Origin: Bacteroidota bacterium
Lineage (GTDB): Bacteria > Bacteroidota > Bacteroidia > Bacteroidales > Prolixibacteraceae
Direction of reading: 5' to 3'
DNA length: 50,630 nucleotides
Assembly: GCA_023412195.1 (NCBI GenBank)
Contig: JAEYNZ010000021.1
Location: 1-50,630 of the forward strand
Positions 42,270 to 50,630 of this stretch are shown in pieces. The notes beneath the pieces were generated by a model that saw only the letters and a program-made list of their open reading frames with translations, was not told where the DNA came from and searched no databases. Every line of letters starts with the position of its first letter. Position 1 is the stretch's first letter. The translations under genes were made by a program, and so were the position numbers.

Positions 42270-43352
42270 TTAATCTTTAAATTTCATGTTGCTTTTTCCC
42301 AGGTTGGCTGAAGCAGCAAGGGCAATACCCCTGTTGCCCTTTTCATCAACAGCACAATAAAAATGGTAGACAATTCCCTGATGTTTTATAACAAAAGGTT
42401 TATGGGCATACCTGCTGTCATAATGCTCTGACGGGCTTACCAGGTCTTCTCCTTCCCAAGTTGTCCAGTTCTTGAGGTCGTACGAGCATGCAAAGCGGTC
42501 GAAAGCACCCGGTTTCCAGAATGCCCCGAAGTAAAACATGACCCAGAGTTCATTGATCCTGGTGATAAAGGCATCACCTGAAATCCCTGATCCATGATCA
42601 ATGACAGGTGCATTGCCAAACCTTTTCCAGCTGACCATATCATCAGAAACTGCCATTGCAATCCTTTCAGCCTCAGAATTGTTTTCATTTTTTCCTTTGG
42701 CATTATAAAACATCACAAAAGGATGTCCGAGTGACATTTCTTTATCCCAGATTACAATGCTTTTATAGATGGTTTGACTGTCGTACCACCTCTTACCGTT
42801 GTCTTCTGATGAGATTACAGGTGTTTCCAGCCGGTCCCATTCATGAGCTTCTGAAATGGCTCCGGATGTATAAGCCATTCCAATACCCAGCCTTCCTGCT
42901 TCATACCCGGCTGTTTCACCGCCAAGATATGACATCCAGTACTTATCCATGTATTTCTGTACCCGGTAGCTTCCTTCCCAATCATAATCCTGAAGCGCTA
43001 TATAACCTGCTTTTTGATTGGAATCCCATGTATGATCGGAGAATGACAGGATGCGGCCTTTGATTTGCCAGTTTAATAAATCGGTACTTTCTGCAAGCCA
43101 GGTTTCATATCCTTTGCCATTAAAAACAATGTATGTCATGTACCATTTGTTGCTTTCCCTGAAGACACTGGGGCTGTCAACCATCTTTGAAGAATCTTCG
43201 GGAACAAGCACCAGTCCGTATTTGTAGGGTGCTTTTATTTTCTCATAAACCTGCTGCATCACATATTCAGGCACTGCCTGCTGCCCTGATATGATTTGTG
43301 CCGTAAGCACTATAACCAATTTTGTGAACAGCATCATTTTAACATGCCGCAT
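42270..43352 (-). CDS. Five-bladed beta-propeller glycosidase-like protein
   Basis: The start at 43352 is supported by an AAGGAAA sequence seven bases upstream. The 360-residue product has a signal peptide ending near ISGQ. Its blades repeat the GH43/GH32/GH117-type pattern: VDSPSVFRESNKWYMTYIVF (D59), GIGMAYTSGAISEAHEWDR, RIAMAVSDDMVSWKRFGN and FACSYDLKNWTTWEG. D59 could be the base; a second acidic residue cannot be assigned safely. It probably cleaves a glycan-derived oligosaccharide, family undetermined. It lies about 210 bases before the TIM-barrel gene in transcription order. Confidence 0.75.
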   Translation of the reverse strand: MRHVKMMLFTKLVIVLTAQIISGQQAVPEYVMQQVYEKIKAPYKYGLVLVPEDSSKMVDSPSVFRESNKWYMTYIVFNGKGYETWLAESTDLLNWQIKGRILSFSDHTWDSNQKAGYIALQDYDWEGSYRVQKYMDKYWMSYLGGETAGYEAGRLGIGMAYTSGAISEAHEWDRLETPVISSEDNGKRWYDSQTIYKSIVIWDKEMSLGHPFVMFYNAKGKNENNSEAERIAMAVSDDMVSWKRFGNAPVIDHGSGISGDAFITRINELWVMFYFGAFWKPGAFDRFACSYDLKNWTTWEGEDLVSPSEHYDSRYAHKPFVIKHQGIVYHFYCAVDEKGNRGIALAASANLGKSNMKFKD

Positions 43353-43412
43353 TTTATTTTCCTTATATTAGTTCTTCAGGGCTAATTTAAGAAATTAAAT
43401 TTCAATGGAAAC

Positions 43413-43429
43413 CCAGGATCATTACCTGG
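43413..43429 (-). terminator. Weak hairpin after PhoD-like gene
   Basis: CCAGG (43413-43417) and CCTGG (43425-43429) form a 5-bp stem with a 7-base loop, about 30 bases past the stop at 43456. Only a short T-containing stretch follows, so termination is doubtful. Confidence 0.3.
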
Positions 43430-43455
43430 CCTTCTGTCAGGAAAGATTTTTGTTA

Positions 43456-44820
43456 TCACTCCGGCGCAACTGTCAGGTCTTTCTGTGTTAGGCGGTGTGC
43501 AACGCGAACCTCACCATGGTGGTCAACGATTTTCAAAGTAGCAGCCCGGTTCTCTCCGGTGCCTGAAAACTCAAGCAGGCCAAAATTGTAATCCTGGATA
43601 TCGTTGATGATGGGTCCGTCAAACCTGCGGTTGTGTCCAGTAACCTGGCGGTTGTAGCTGTACAGGTTATTGTCAGCTTCCACGGAGTGTACCCCCGCAT
43701 TCGAGCTGATCAGTTCGTAGAGCGGATAACCTTTGTCAGAAAAGTCGATACGGCTAAGGGAACCAACATGCCAGTCGCCGGAAATGAAGAATACGCCGTT
43801 GATATTTTCGGAGAACATCCATTCCAGGAACTCCTCCCGTTCATTCCCAAAGTTTGCCCAGTATTCAGCACGGTCCTTTCTGTCAATTGTAGTGGTATGA
43901 CCGTTAACAACAACCTTGAAAGTAGCTGTGCTTGCTTTCAGTTGCTCTTTGAACCAGGCAAGCTGTTCTGTACCCAGCATCGTTTTCCGGTCGGGTGCAT
44001 CATTCGGGTCGCGGTGGTAACGGTCATCGAGCATGAAAAACTCAACGTCTGCAATCTTAAAGGAAAAAAAGGCGCCTGCTGTTGTTGCCGTTCCGGCAGC
44101 AGGATTGGGCCAGTACTTTTTAAAAAGGTCTAGAGTAAGTTCACGCCACCTGAAGGTACGGTCCGAGTTATTAGGGCCAAAATCGTGGTCATCCCAGATG
44201 CCGTAGGTTGGTGTGGATGATAATATAGACCGTAATCCGGGCAGATCGCGCAGGTAGCGGTGGTACCGTGCCAAAGCATATGAAACAGTACTTTGTGGAG
44301 CTTCATATGCTTCCGGGCGGTTGGGCATGTAATTGTTGTCTCCAATAAGCAGGAGCACATCCGGTCGATAAACACCAACTTGTGTCCACAATGGTTGGAC
44401 CGGTACCCTGATGGGGTTCATGCAAGAGGCAAATGCCACTTTGAAATTGGCAGAAGATTCCTGTGCCGGCATCATAATAAATGATTGTACAGTTTCCGGC
44501 CTCACTGCCCGTCCGCTAATTTCCAGTTCATAATGTACCTGCGCACGCGGCGATAAACCTTCCAGCTTAATAATGCCAACATGTGGCGCTTCACGATCTG
44601 TTTTTCCTGCAGCAGTGCCTTTAACCATAGGTTGCGCCCCTGAATCGAACCAGTAATGTACCTTCACCTCAGCTGGACCGTCTGTTTCCACCCAGATAGT
44701 TGCCACCGATGGGGTAGTGTGTCCCACCATTGGTCCGCTGAGAAGCTGGGCAGAAGGAGCCTGGGCTGAGGCAATGGAAGAAAGAAAGAATGCTGCCAGA
44801 ATTATTACCGTTTTTTCCAT
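43456..44820 (-). CDS. PhoD-like metallophosphatase, secreted
   Basis: The 454-residue protein has a signal peptide (ending IASAQ) and a fibronectin-like N-domain (SGPMVGHTTPSVATIWVETD). A PhoD-type metallophosphatase domain follows with LLIGDNNYMPN, IWDDHDFGPNN, VNGHTTT and FISGDWHVG, which supply the metal ligands of a calcium/iron-dependent phosphodiesterase or alkaline phosphatase. It ends with a small beta domain. Placed after a second metallophosphatase in a glycan locus, it could remove phosphate from a phospho-glycan or scavenge phosphate. Intact by length. Confidence 0.88.
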   Translation of the reverse strand: MEKTVIILAAFFLSSIASAQAPSAQLLSGPMVGHTTPSVATIWVETDGPAEVKVHYWFDSGAQPMVKGTAAGKTDREAPHVGIIKLEGLSPRAQVHYELEISGRAVRPETVQSFIMMPAQESSANFKVAFASCMNPIRVPVQPLWTQVGVYRPDVLLLIGDNNYMPNRPEAYEAPQSTVSYALARYHRYLRDLPGLRSILSSTPTYGIWDDHDFGPNNSDRTFRWRELTLDLFKKYWPNPAAGTATTAGAFFSFKIADVEFFMLDDRYHRDPNDAPDRKTMLGTEQLAWFKEQLKASTATFKVVVNGHTTTIDRKDRAEYWANFGNEREEFLEWMFSENINGVFFISGDWHVGSLSRIDFSDKGYPLYELISSNAGVHSVEADNNLYSYNRQVTGHNRRFDGPIINDIQDYNFGLLEFSGTGENRAATLKIVDHHGEVRVAHRLTQKDLTVAPE

Positions 44821-44865
44821 AGTAAGATTTTAAATGTTTTTAAAATGATAAATAAAACGGAACAA

Positions 44866-46038
44866 TTATTTTCTTGATTGAATGACCAGATTATCAATTA
44901 ATTTTCCATCTACATCAAAAATATTAATCCTTAAAGTCGAGTTTTCGGTGTGTGCTTTTATCACAGCCCGGTTGGAGCTTGCAATAACAGGAAATTCCTG
45001 ACCATCGCCGGCTTTCTTATGTATATGCCGGTGAAGGTGTCCGCACAGCATTACATCCACTCCGGCTTCGTTCAGCAGTGGAACAAATTTTTCCTCAATT
45101 TCCCTTTCCCCATGCCAGCCACCAAATGGGGGCATATGTATAATAACAACCCTGTAAGGAGCCTCCGTGAAGATATCTTGCTTCAGCGCCTTGCCAAGCC
45201 ATTCAGCTTGTTTTGTTCTATAATTGTCAAAAGCGACAATGCCACTGTATTCAAGATCTGTGTCAGGTTTATCCTCTCCGCAATCAAGCACCACAAAGCA
45301 TACTGGCCCTTGTCTGAACATATAATAGAGTTGTCCAGTAGGAGTAGGGAAGTAGCGAGGGAATTTAGTGGCAAAATTTCCCCGTGTTTCATGATTCCCA
45401 CGTGCATAATACATTGGAACTTCTTTGGCAAAAAGTTCAACGGCTTTGTCCAGAAAATCACCAAATAACTGGTCTTCGGAACGGATATCATTGGTCATAT
45501 CGCCATTGAAAAATACCAGGTCCGTTGTTTCCCATTCAACATCTTTTAGAAGACTCTCCATAAGCTCATTGTTTCCATGGATATCATTCAGAACCACGAA
45601 AGAGATATCTTTTTTTGAAGGATTGCTGGTGGTAAATTTCAGTGGTTTGCTCCGGTAAACATTACTTGCAGCTACAGATCCATACATCACTTTTGTCCCC
45701 TCATGACTTAACACTTCCTGCGAATAAATCCGGTAACGGTACGCAGTATTAGGTTCCAGGTTATTAAGCGTAACCATATGAACAGAATCAACAACCTTAA
45801 ATCCATAAGATTCATTGAAAAATTTGGGTCTTTCCTGCAAATAAAAATGAGTATTGTCATCAGGTGCAAGTTCTACCCACGAGATACCTTTCCTGTTGGT
45901 AGTCCAGACAATGGTTACTTCATTAGCTGTTAACCCCTGTAAATAAGGACCATGAGAAATTGAAAATTGATCCTGGGCTAAGCCAGGAGATACATTCAAG
46001 AAAACAATAAATAAAAAAAACAATATTCGGTTTTTCAT
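44866..46038 (-). CDS. Purple-acid-phosphatase-like metallophosphoesterase, secreted
   Basis: The 390-residue protein has a signal peptide ending LAQDQ. An N-terminal FN3-type domain (ISHGPYLQGLTANEVTIVWT) is followed by a metallophosphoesterase domain with all ligand motifs: LNDIHGN, FFNGDMTND, ARGNHETRG, VIIHMPPFGGWH and CGHLHRHIH. It would hydrolyse phosphate esters in the periplasm. It comes after susD of the second locus, beyond a hairpin that may attenuate, and 45 bases before the PhoD-like gene. Confidence 0.9.
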   Translation of the reverse strand: MKNRILFFLFIVFLNVSPGLAQDQFSISHGPYLQGLTANEVTIVWTTNRKGISWVELAPDDNTHFYLQERPKFFNESYGFKVVDSVHMVTLNNLEPNTAYRYRIYSQEVLSHEGTKVMYGSVAASNVYRSKPLKFTTSNPSKKDISFVVLNDIHGNNELMESLLKDVEWETTDLVFFNGDMTNDIRSEDQLFGDFLDKAVELFAKEVPMYYARGNHETRGNFATKFPRYFPTPTGQLYYMFRQGPVCFVVLDCGEDKPDTDLEYSGIVAFDNYRTKQAEWLGKALKQDIFTEAPYRVVIIHMPPFGGWHGEREIEEKFVPLLNEAGVDVMLCGHLHRHIHKKAGDGQEFPVIASSNRAVIKAHTENSTLRINIFDVDGKLIDNLVIQSRK

Positions 46039-46055
46039 ATAAAATAATGTTAAAG

Positions 46056-46079
46056 AAAACCACCCCTTTTCAGGGGTGG
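46056..46079 (-). terminator. Terminator/attenuator after susD (second locus)
   Basis: On the minus strand CCACCCC (46079-46073) pairs with GGGGTGG (46066-46060) around six bases and is followed by TTTTCTTT. It lies about 10 bases past the susD stop and likely reduces expression of the genes beyond. Confidence 0.75.
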
Positions 46080-46089
46080 ATTCTTATAG

Positions 46090-47886
46090 TTAATAACCTG
46101 GATTTTGAATTAAAGCTGAATTTTTGTTCAACTCATCTCTAAGGATCGGTAAGAAGTATGCCTTATTGTCCCAGGCGTAAGATTCATATAAAAAATGAGA
46201 AACAGTAGGAACAGAAGCTGTAGTTTTGTCCTCATTCAGTTCGTAAACAACTTTGGCTGCCAGTGCACCTGTATAGGCCTGCGGGCCTATAACCCAGCGG
46301 CGGACATCATAAATTCTATGATCTTCAAAAGCAAATTCTATGCGCCTTTCGTTCCGATAGAGTTGTTTAAGTTCATCTCCGGATTCTGTAACATCCGGCA
46401 ATCCTGCTCTTTTTCTAATCATGTTTATGTACTTCCTAGCTTCGTCATCTTCGCCAAGTTCAATACATGCTTCAGCATAATTCATGATTACCTCAGCATA
46501 ACGGATAAACCGCCATGTAATTGACTGGCTTACATACTGTGCATCATTGTTTGGATCTAAATACTTTCTGCAATAATATCCGGTGTATGATCCATTCCAG
46601 TCTTCTATGGGACTTTTCCTTGTATCAACTCCATGTACTTCGATCATCTGGTTCGCATTCTGATCCCAAATTTGCCATACCCCCGTTTGAACTTTATTGA
46701 GAGGATCAATGCCTTTTACATCATCAGGACGTACCCTCCATGGAGCGCCATCATAAAGAATAGTTGAATAAAACCTTGGTTCTCTGTTCTTGTATGGTTC
46801 TGCTGCATGTGCTGGGTTATTCCAATCAAAATCAGATCCATCTGCCATTTTGAAATCATCCACCAGATTGCCGATAGGCGCATTTGTCCCCCAGCCATGG
46901 TATCCGTTTGGACTGGTATATAAACCCCATCTCTGGCCCATTGTAGTTGTAAAAAACTTTATAAAAATATCTTCTTCAGTTTCCTTGGAGATAAATATAT
47001 TCGTAAGATTATCGACAACGGATTCGCCTGGTGACGGTTCTGCCTTGTAAAGAGAATATAAATTCATGTCAATGACGGCTTTTGCTGCATTTTTTGCTTT
47101 GTTCCAACGTTCCGTCTGGCTGCCGGTTGTATATTTCAGTAATTCAGGGTTCGAATAACCGGTAGGCTCATACGTATTATGAAGATCACTTGCAGCATAC
47201 AGAAGTACTCTTGATTTAAGTGCAAGGGCAGCTCCTTTGGTGGCTCGTCCGTTATTGATACCAGTATTTTTCTCGGGAAGTAAAGCGGCTGCTTTATCAC
47301 ATTCCTCAACAATAAAATTTATACATTCTTCATATGAATTTCGTGGAACAGCAAATTCATCATTGAGGGTATAAACTTTATCAATTACAGGTACACCGCC
47401 ATAATCACTTACGAGAAATTGATATAACATAGCTCTTAGAAAATGAACTTCACCAGTCATTCTGTCCTTCAGCGTTTTTCCATCAATTTGATTATCAGGA
47501 AAGGGAACCCTGTCAACATTGTCAAAGAATATATTGCAGTATCTGACTGATTTGTATAGATCAGCCCATGAGCGGTACCGGTTGGTTCCCCATCCCGGAA
47601 TGTTGTCGGTCGTGATGTTGGAGCGATTGAAGTTGCGGGCATTGCTGTTCCCGCGGTAATGGGCTTCATCTGTATAATTGGCTTTCATCCTGCCATCGGT
47701 GAGCGGTTCATCAAGCCTGAAATAAATCTGGTTTATAAAGGTCTCCACAAGCGCAGGATCATTCCATACAGCCAGTTCCGAGAATTCAGTTGATGGTTCG
47801 GTATCCAGAAATTCATGATCACATGAATAAAATAAGAATATACCGATAATTGATAATATGCCTGATAATATCTTTTTCATGTTCAT
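46090..47886 (-). CDS. susD: SusD/RagB-family outer-membrane lipoprotein (second locus)
   Basis: The 598-residue lipoprotein (FYSCD, C22) starts HEFLDTEPSTEFSELAVWND, the classical RagB/SusD opening, has TPR-like helical repeats, and ends RRIEFAFEDHRIYDVRRWVI and a C-terminal NPGY, both landmarks of the family. It binds the glycan at the surface and closes the SusC barrel. It starts 5 bases after the susC stop, so is translationally coupled. A terminator-like hairpin follows. Confidence 0.95.
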   Translation of the reverse strand: MNMKKILSGILSIIGIFLFYSCDHEFLDTEPSTEFSELAVWNDPALVETFINQIYFRLDEPLTDGRMKANYTDEAHYRGNSNARNFNRSNITTDNIPGWGTNRYRSWADLYKSVRYCNIFFDNVDRVPFPDNQIDGKTLKDRMTGEVHFLRAMLYQFLVSDYGGVPVIDKVYTLNDEFAVPRNSYEECINFIVEECDKAAALLPEKNTGINNGRATKGAALALKSRVLLYAASDLHNTYEPTGYSNPELLKYTTGSQTERWNKAKNAAKAVIDMNLYSLYKAEPSPGESVVDNLTNIFISKETEEDIFIKFFTTTMGQRWGLYTSPNGYHGWGTNAPIGNLVDDFKMADGSDFDWNNPAHAAEPYKNREPRFYSTILYDGAPWRVRPDDVKGIDPLNKVQTGVWQIWDQNANQMIEVHGVDTRKSPIEDWNGSYTGYYCRKYLDPNNDAQYVSQSITWRFIRYAEVIMNYAEACIELGEDDEARKYINMIRKRAGLPDVTESGDELKQLYRNERRIEFAFEDHRIYDVRRWVIGPQAYTGALAAKVVYELNEDKTTASVPTVSHFLYESYAWDNKAYFLPILRDELNKNSALIQNPGY

Positions 47887-47891
47887 TTTAT

Positions 47892-50630
47892 TTAAAAAGT
47901 TAAGGCTATACCGAAATTATATACTTTGTTGAGAGGATACGCAGTTGCTGAAGTTGTTTCCGGGTCAAAATCTTCAACTTCCGTAAAAGTTAACAGATTT
48001 AAACCTGTAAAATAAATTTTAGCAGCTTTCAGACCTGATTGGTTTGAAAATGGAATATTGAACCCAACCTCAAGATTTTTCAATCTAACATAGTCCGAGT
48101 TTTGTAACCAGTATGTATTTTGGTAATTACGCCAGTATTCTGAATACCTGTTCCAGATTCGTGGCTGATCAGCATTTGGATTATCGACAGTCCAACGTCC
48201 TTCCACGTTCCTTTTTAGAAAGTTGCCTACTTCGCCCTGCATTTCATAGTAATCGTACCTGACTGCTCCGGTAGCCATCTGAAAGAATATGGATGAATAA
48301 AAGATTTTATAGCTAAGATCAATATTTAATCCACCTGTATATGTAGGTAAATCCGTTTTATCGATTCTGATTCTGTCTAAGCCATCAATTTTCTCATCTT
48401 TATTTACATCCTCAAAAATCACATCACCCGGTCTTGCTCCAGCCCAATGAGGGTAGGCATCAACAGCTGCCTGATCCTTGAAAATTCCTATGGCGTTATA
48501 GTATAGGTTTGCATTCATCGGACGACCAGTAGATTGTTGATATTCAGGAATGCCAGGAGTTTCATCCCAGAAAAGAATTTTATTTTTGTTGTGATTGAAA
48601 TTTGCACCCAGCTCAAAATAGAAGTCTCCTATATTTTTATGAAAGCTCAGCTGTAATTCATATCCCTGGTTAGCGACTTCGCCAATATTTTCCCGGGGTA
48701 AAGTCAACCCGCTGCTCGTTGGAACGGATGCATTTCTGAACCAGAGAATGTTTGTCCGTTTATTATAAAAATAATCTGCTGAGAAGGATATGCTATTGTT
48801 AAACATACTTCCATCAAACCCGATATTCGATTGGTTTGCAATTTCCCAGGTTACATTTGGATTAGGAATCCGCAATTCATTCAGGATTTTGTTTTCTACA
48901 TTTTGATTGAACGTATAAATTGCATTTGTCCCCGTTGCAAAACCATAACTCGACAAAAATTGATAAGTATCTATCCTGTCATTCCCTGTCTGGCCCCATG
49001 AACCCCTGATTTTCATGTAGTCAAATACAGGTTTAATGCCACTCCAGAAATTTTCTTCTGAGATCCTCCATCCCATGGAAACACCTGGGAAAAATCCAAA
49101 CCTTTTTTCTGCAGGAAAGATGTACGACCCATCATATCTCCATACAAATTCAAATAAGTATTTACTTAAGTAGTCGTAATTAAAACGTCCGAAATAATTT
49201 ATCCTTGCCTCTGTAGAAGATGCTCCGCTGTTTGTTTTTTCAGCATCTCCCCCAGCAAACAGTTCATCAATGGCTGTTGATACGAAGTATTTTCTGAATG
49301 CCATAAATTCCATCGATTCACCTGTAATACGTTCTGTGCCCAACAGGAATTTCAGGTTGTGTTTACTGTTGATGCTGGTTTGGTAATTCATCAGAGCATT
49401 GAGAGTAATTCTTTTTGCATCAGACATTTCCTGTTCGAGTTCAGGATTTGTATAGCCCTTTTTCCCTTCAACAAGAAGAGGAGTTCCATTATCGTCATAG
49501 GTTGCCCCATCCCATGAATACAAATACCACGGTATTTCCCACCGCTTATCATTATCGAATTGCCAGTCAAGTGCAGCATTCCCTGAAACGGATAATCCTT
49601 TTATCCAGGGAATGTTTATATCCAGTTTTGACCGTATTTCCAGGTTTACTGTTTTGTTTCTGTCATATCCTGTCTGATTTGTTGTTACAACTACCGGGTT
49701 ATTTCCATATTCAATATCAGGCCCGTTTTTCCCATTTGGCCAGTATGCATGCATATTTGGCTTCCCTCTTCTCAACATGGAGAATATATCCCCGGCTGAT
49801 CTGGTAGGATAATTTCTATTTTGTTCCCTGGCTGCGACATCAATTCCATATTTTACATGATCGGTTAATTCTCCATCCAGGTTAATGCGGAAGTTCGACT
49901 GCTTATAATAGGTAGCACTGTTTTTATATATACCGTCCTGGAATCTGGTGCCGGCAGAAATAAAATAGTTTAGTTTTTCCTGGCCACCAGTAATGGAAGC
50001 ATTAGCTGAACGTTGTGAGGCAGCTTTCTGAAAAGTTTCCGCATACCAGTCCGTATTTGGATATTTCCATGGATCTGTCCCCATTCTGTAATTCTGAATG
50101 TCTTCACTTGAATATTTAGGTTGTTGTCCGGCATAGACACTGATTTCATTTAGCATTTCCAGATAGGTGGCCGCATCAATCGATTCAGGAATAACTGTTG
50201 GCATACTAAAGCCTTCATTATATGTAACGTTTACCCTGGGCTCTCCTTTTTGTCCCCTTTTTGTGGTTATTAATATTACACCATTGGCTGCACGTGCACC
50301 ATAGATTGCAGCTGAAGCATCTTTCAGTACAGTTACGCTTTCGATGTCAGAAGTGCTTAATCTTGTCAAATCGCGTCCTGCAATTCCATCGACTACTATT
50401 AGGGGGGAGTTGTCTCCTAAGGTGTTTGCTCCTCTTATTCTAAGTGTAGAGTTATCGCTTCCAGGTTCTCCCGAGCGGGTTACAGCAACCAGGCCAGGAA
50501 TGCGTCCAACAATTGAGTTGGAGAAGTTAACAGAGGGCGAAGCCATCAGTTTTTCTCCCTTTACATCACTTACAGACCCCGTAACAGTTGTGACCTTTTG
50601 AGTACCATATCCTACTGCAATAACTTCTTC
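47892..50630 (-). CDS. susC: SusC/RagA-family TonB-dependent transporter, 5' end outside window
   Basis: The frame is open to the right edge, so the visible 912 residues lack the signal peptide and carboxypeptidase-like domain. The first visible residues, EEVIAVGYGTQKVTTVTGSV, are the TonB-box/plug start typical of SusC. The plug continues NSIVGRIPGLVAVTRSGEPG, TLRIRGANTLGDNSPLIVVD and KDASAAIYGARAANGVILIT. The barrel ends in FGIALTF. It imports the glycan with the SusD encoded next. An internal ATG at 50546 is not the start. Confidence 0.95.
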   Translation of the reverse strand, partial: EEVIAVGYGTQKVTTVTGSVSDVKGEKLMASPSVNFSNSIVGRIPGLVAVTRSGEPGSDNSTLRIRGANTLGDNSPLIVVDGIAGRDLTRLSTSDIESVTVLKDASAAIYGARAANGVILITTKRGQKGEPRVNVTYNEGFSMPTVIPESIDAATYLEMLNEISVYAGQQPKYSSEDIQNYRMGTDPWKYPNTDWYAETFQKAASQRSANASITGGQEKLNYFISAGTRFQDGIYKNSATYYKQSNFRINLDGELTDHVKYGIDVAAREQNRNYPTRSAGDIFSMLRRGKPNMHAYWPNGKNGPDIEYGNNPVVVTTNQTGYDRNKTVNLEIRSKLDINIPWIKGLSVSGNAALDWQFDNDKRWEIPWYLYSWDGATYDDNGTPLLVEGKKGYTNPELEQEMSDAKRITLNALMNYQTSINSKHNLKFLLGTERITGESMEFMAFRKYFVSTAIDELFAGGDAEKTNSGASSTEARINYFGRFNYDYLSKYLFEFVWRYDGSYIFPAEKRFGFFPGVSMGWRISEENFWSGIKPVFDYMKIRGSWGQTGNDRIDTYQFLSSYGFATGTNAIYTFNQNVENKILNELRIPNPNVTWEIANQSNIGFDGSMFNNSISFSADYFYNKRTNILWFRNASVPTSSGLTLPRENIGEVANQGYELQLSFHKNIGDFYFELGANFNHNKNKILFWDETPGIPEYQQSTGRPMNANLYYNAIGIFKDQAAVDAYPHWAGARPGDVIFEDVNKDEKIDGLDRIRIDKTDLPTYTGGLNIDLSYKIFYSSIFFQMATGAVRYDYYEMQGEVGNFLKRNVEGRWTVDNPNADQPRIWNRYSEYWRNYQNTYWLQNSDYVRLKNLEVGFNIPFSNQSGLKAAKIYFTGLNLLTFTEVEDFDPETTSATAYPLNKVYNFGIALTF

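Overview
The window looks like the chromosome of a Bacteroidota bacterium, probably a marine or sediment member of the Bacteroidales/Marinilabiliales type. The evidence is two SusC/SusD pairs, many lipoprotein and twin-arginine signal peptides, Cys-type S1 sulfatases, weak Shine-Dalgarno sequences and a generally AT-rich background. No taxonomic marker gene is present, so rank below phylum is inference. Nearly everything from base 7100 onward is on the minus strand, so transcription runs from high to low coordinates.

Region 1 (1-7130) is visibly AT-richer and looks like one end of an integrative element. It holds the 3' part of a PD-(D/E)XK-type nuclease gene, a small secreted protein, a DUF5681-like protein, and a tightly overlapping operon of a HTH regulator, three small replication-type proteins and a DnaB-like helicase. 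On the other strand a 58-aa ORF precedes a serine dehydrogenase proteinase (ClpP/crotonase fold). The region stops at the 3' end of tRNA-Pro(CGG) (7132-7205), a classical island attachment position, but no integrase or second att copy is in the window. Several short repeat families in its intergenic gaps are candidate binding sites.

Region 2 (7324-27233) has a soluble PAS histidine kinase and then a polysaccharide-utilisation locus, listed here in transcription order: susC, susD, a hairpin terminator, a DUF4440-like protein, a BASS-family transporter, an enolase-superfamily dehydratase, an aldo/keto reductase, an exported RraA-like protein, a terminator, an AGE-family epimerase lipoprotein, a beta-helix protein and three sulfatases. 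Two decayed C-terminal fragments of other sulfatases flank the middle of the sulfatase array.

Region 3 (27234-50630) is a second locus. It begins with susC (cut by the right edge) and susD, followed by two metallophosphatases, a five-bladed-propeller glycosidase-like protein and a xylose-isomerase-like TIM barrel. Then comes a GIY-YIG nuclease gene embedded in two arrays of short repeats, a ManD-like dehydratase with an aldo/keto reductase, a PIN/RHH toxin-antitoxin pair, a fourth sulfatase, a rhodanese and a SatD-DUF3307 pair with a striking double-palindrome operator. It ends with an exported Gfo/Idh-type protein, a second beta-helix protein, a third enolase-superfamily protein and an exported VOC protein.

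Taken together, the SusCD pairs would import a sulfated, probably uronic-acid-containing glycan. Sulfatases desulfate it, and beta-helix or propeller proteins may cleave it. An unusual set of exported sugar enzymes (three enolase-superfamily proteins, two aldo/keto reductases, a Gfo/Idh protein, an RraA-like protein, an epimerase and a TIM-barrel isomerase) suggests that part of monosaccharide catabolism happens in the periplasm. The two signals most worth following are that exported pathway and the GIY-YIG/repeat-array cassette.
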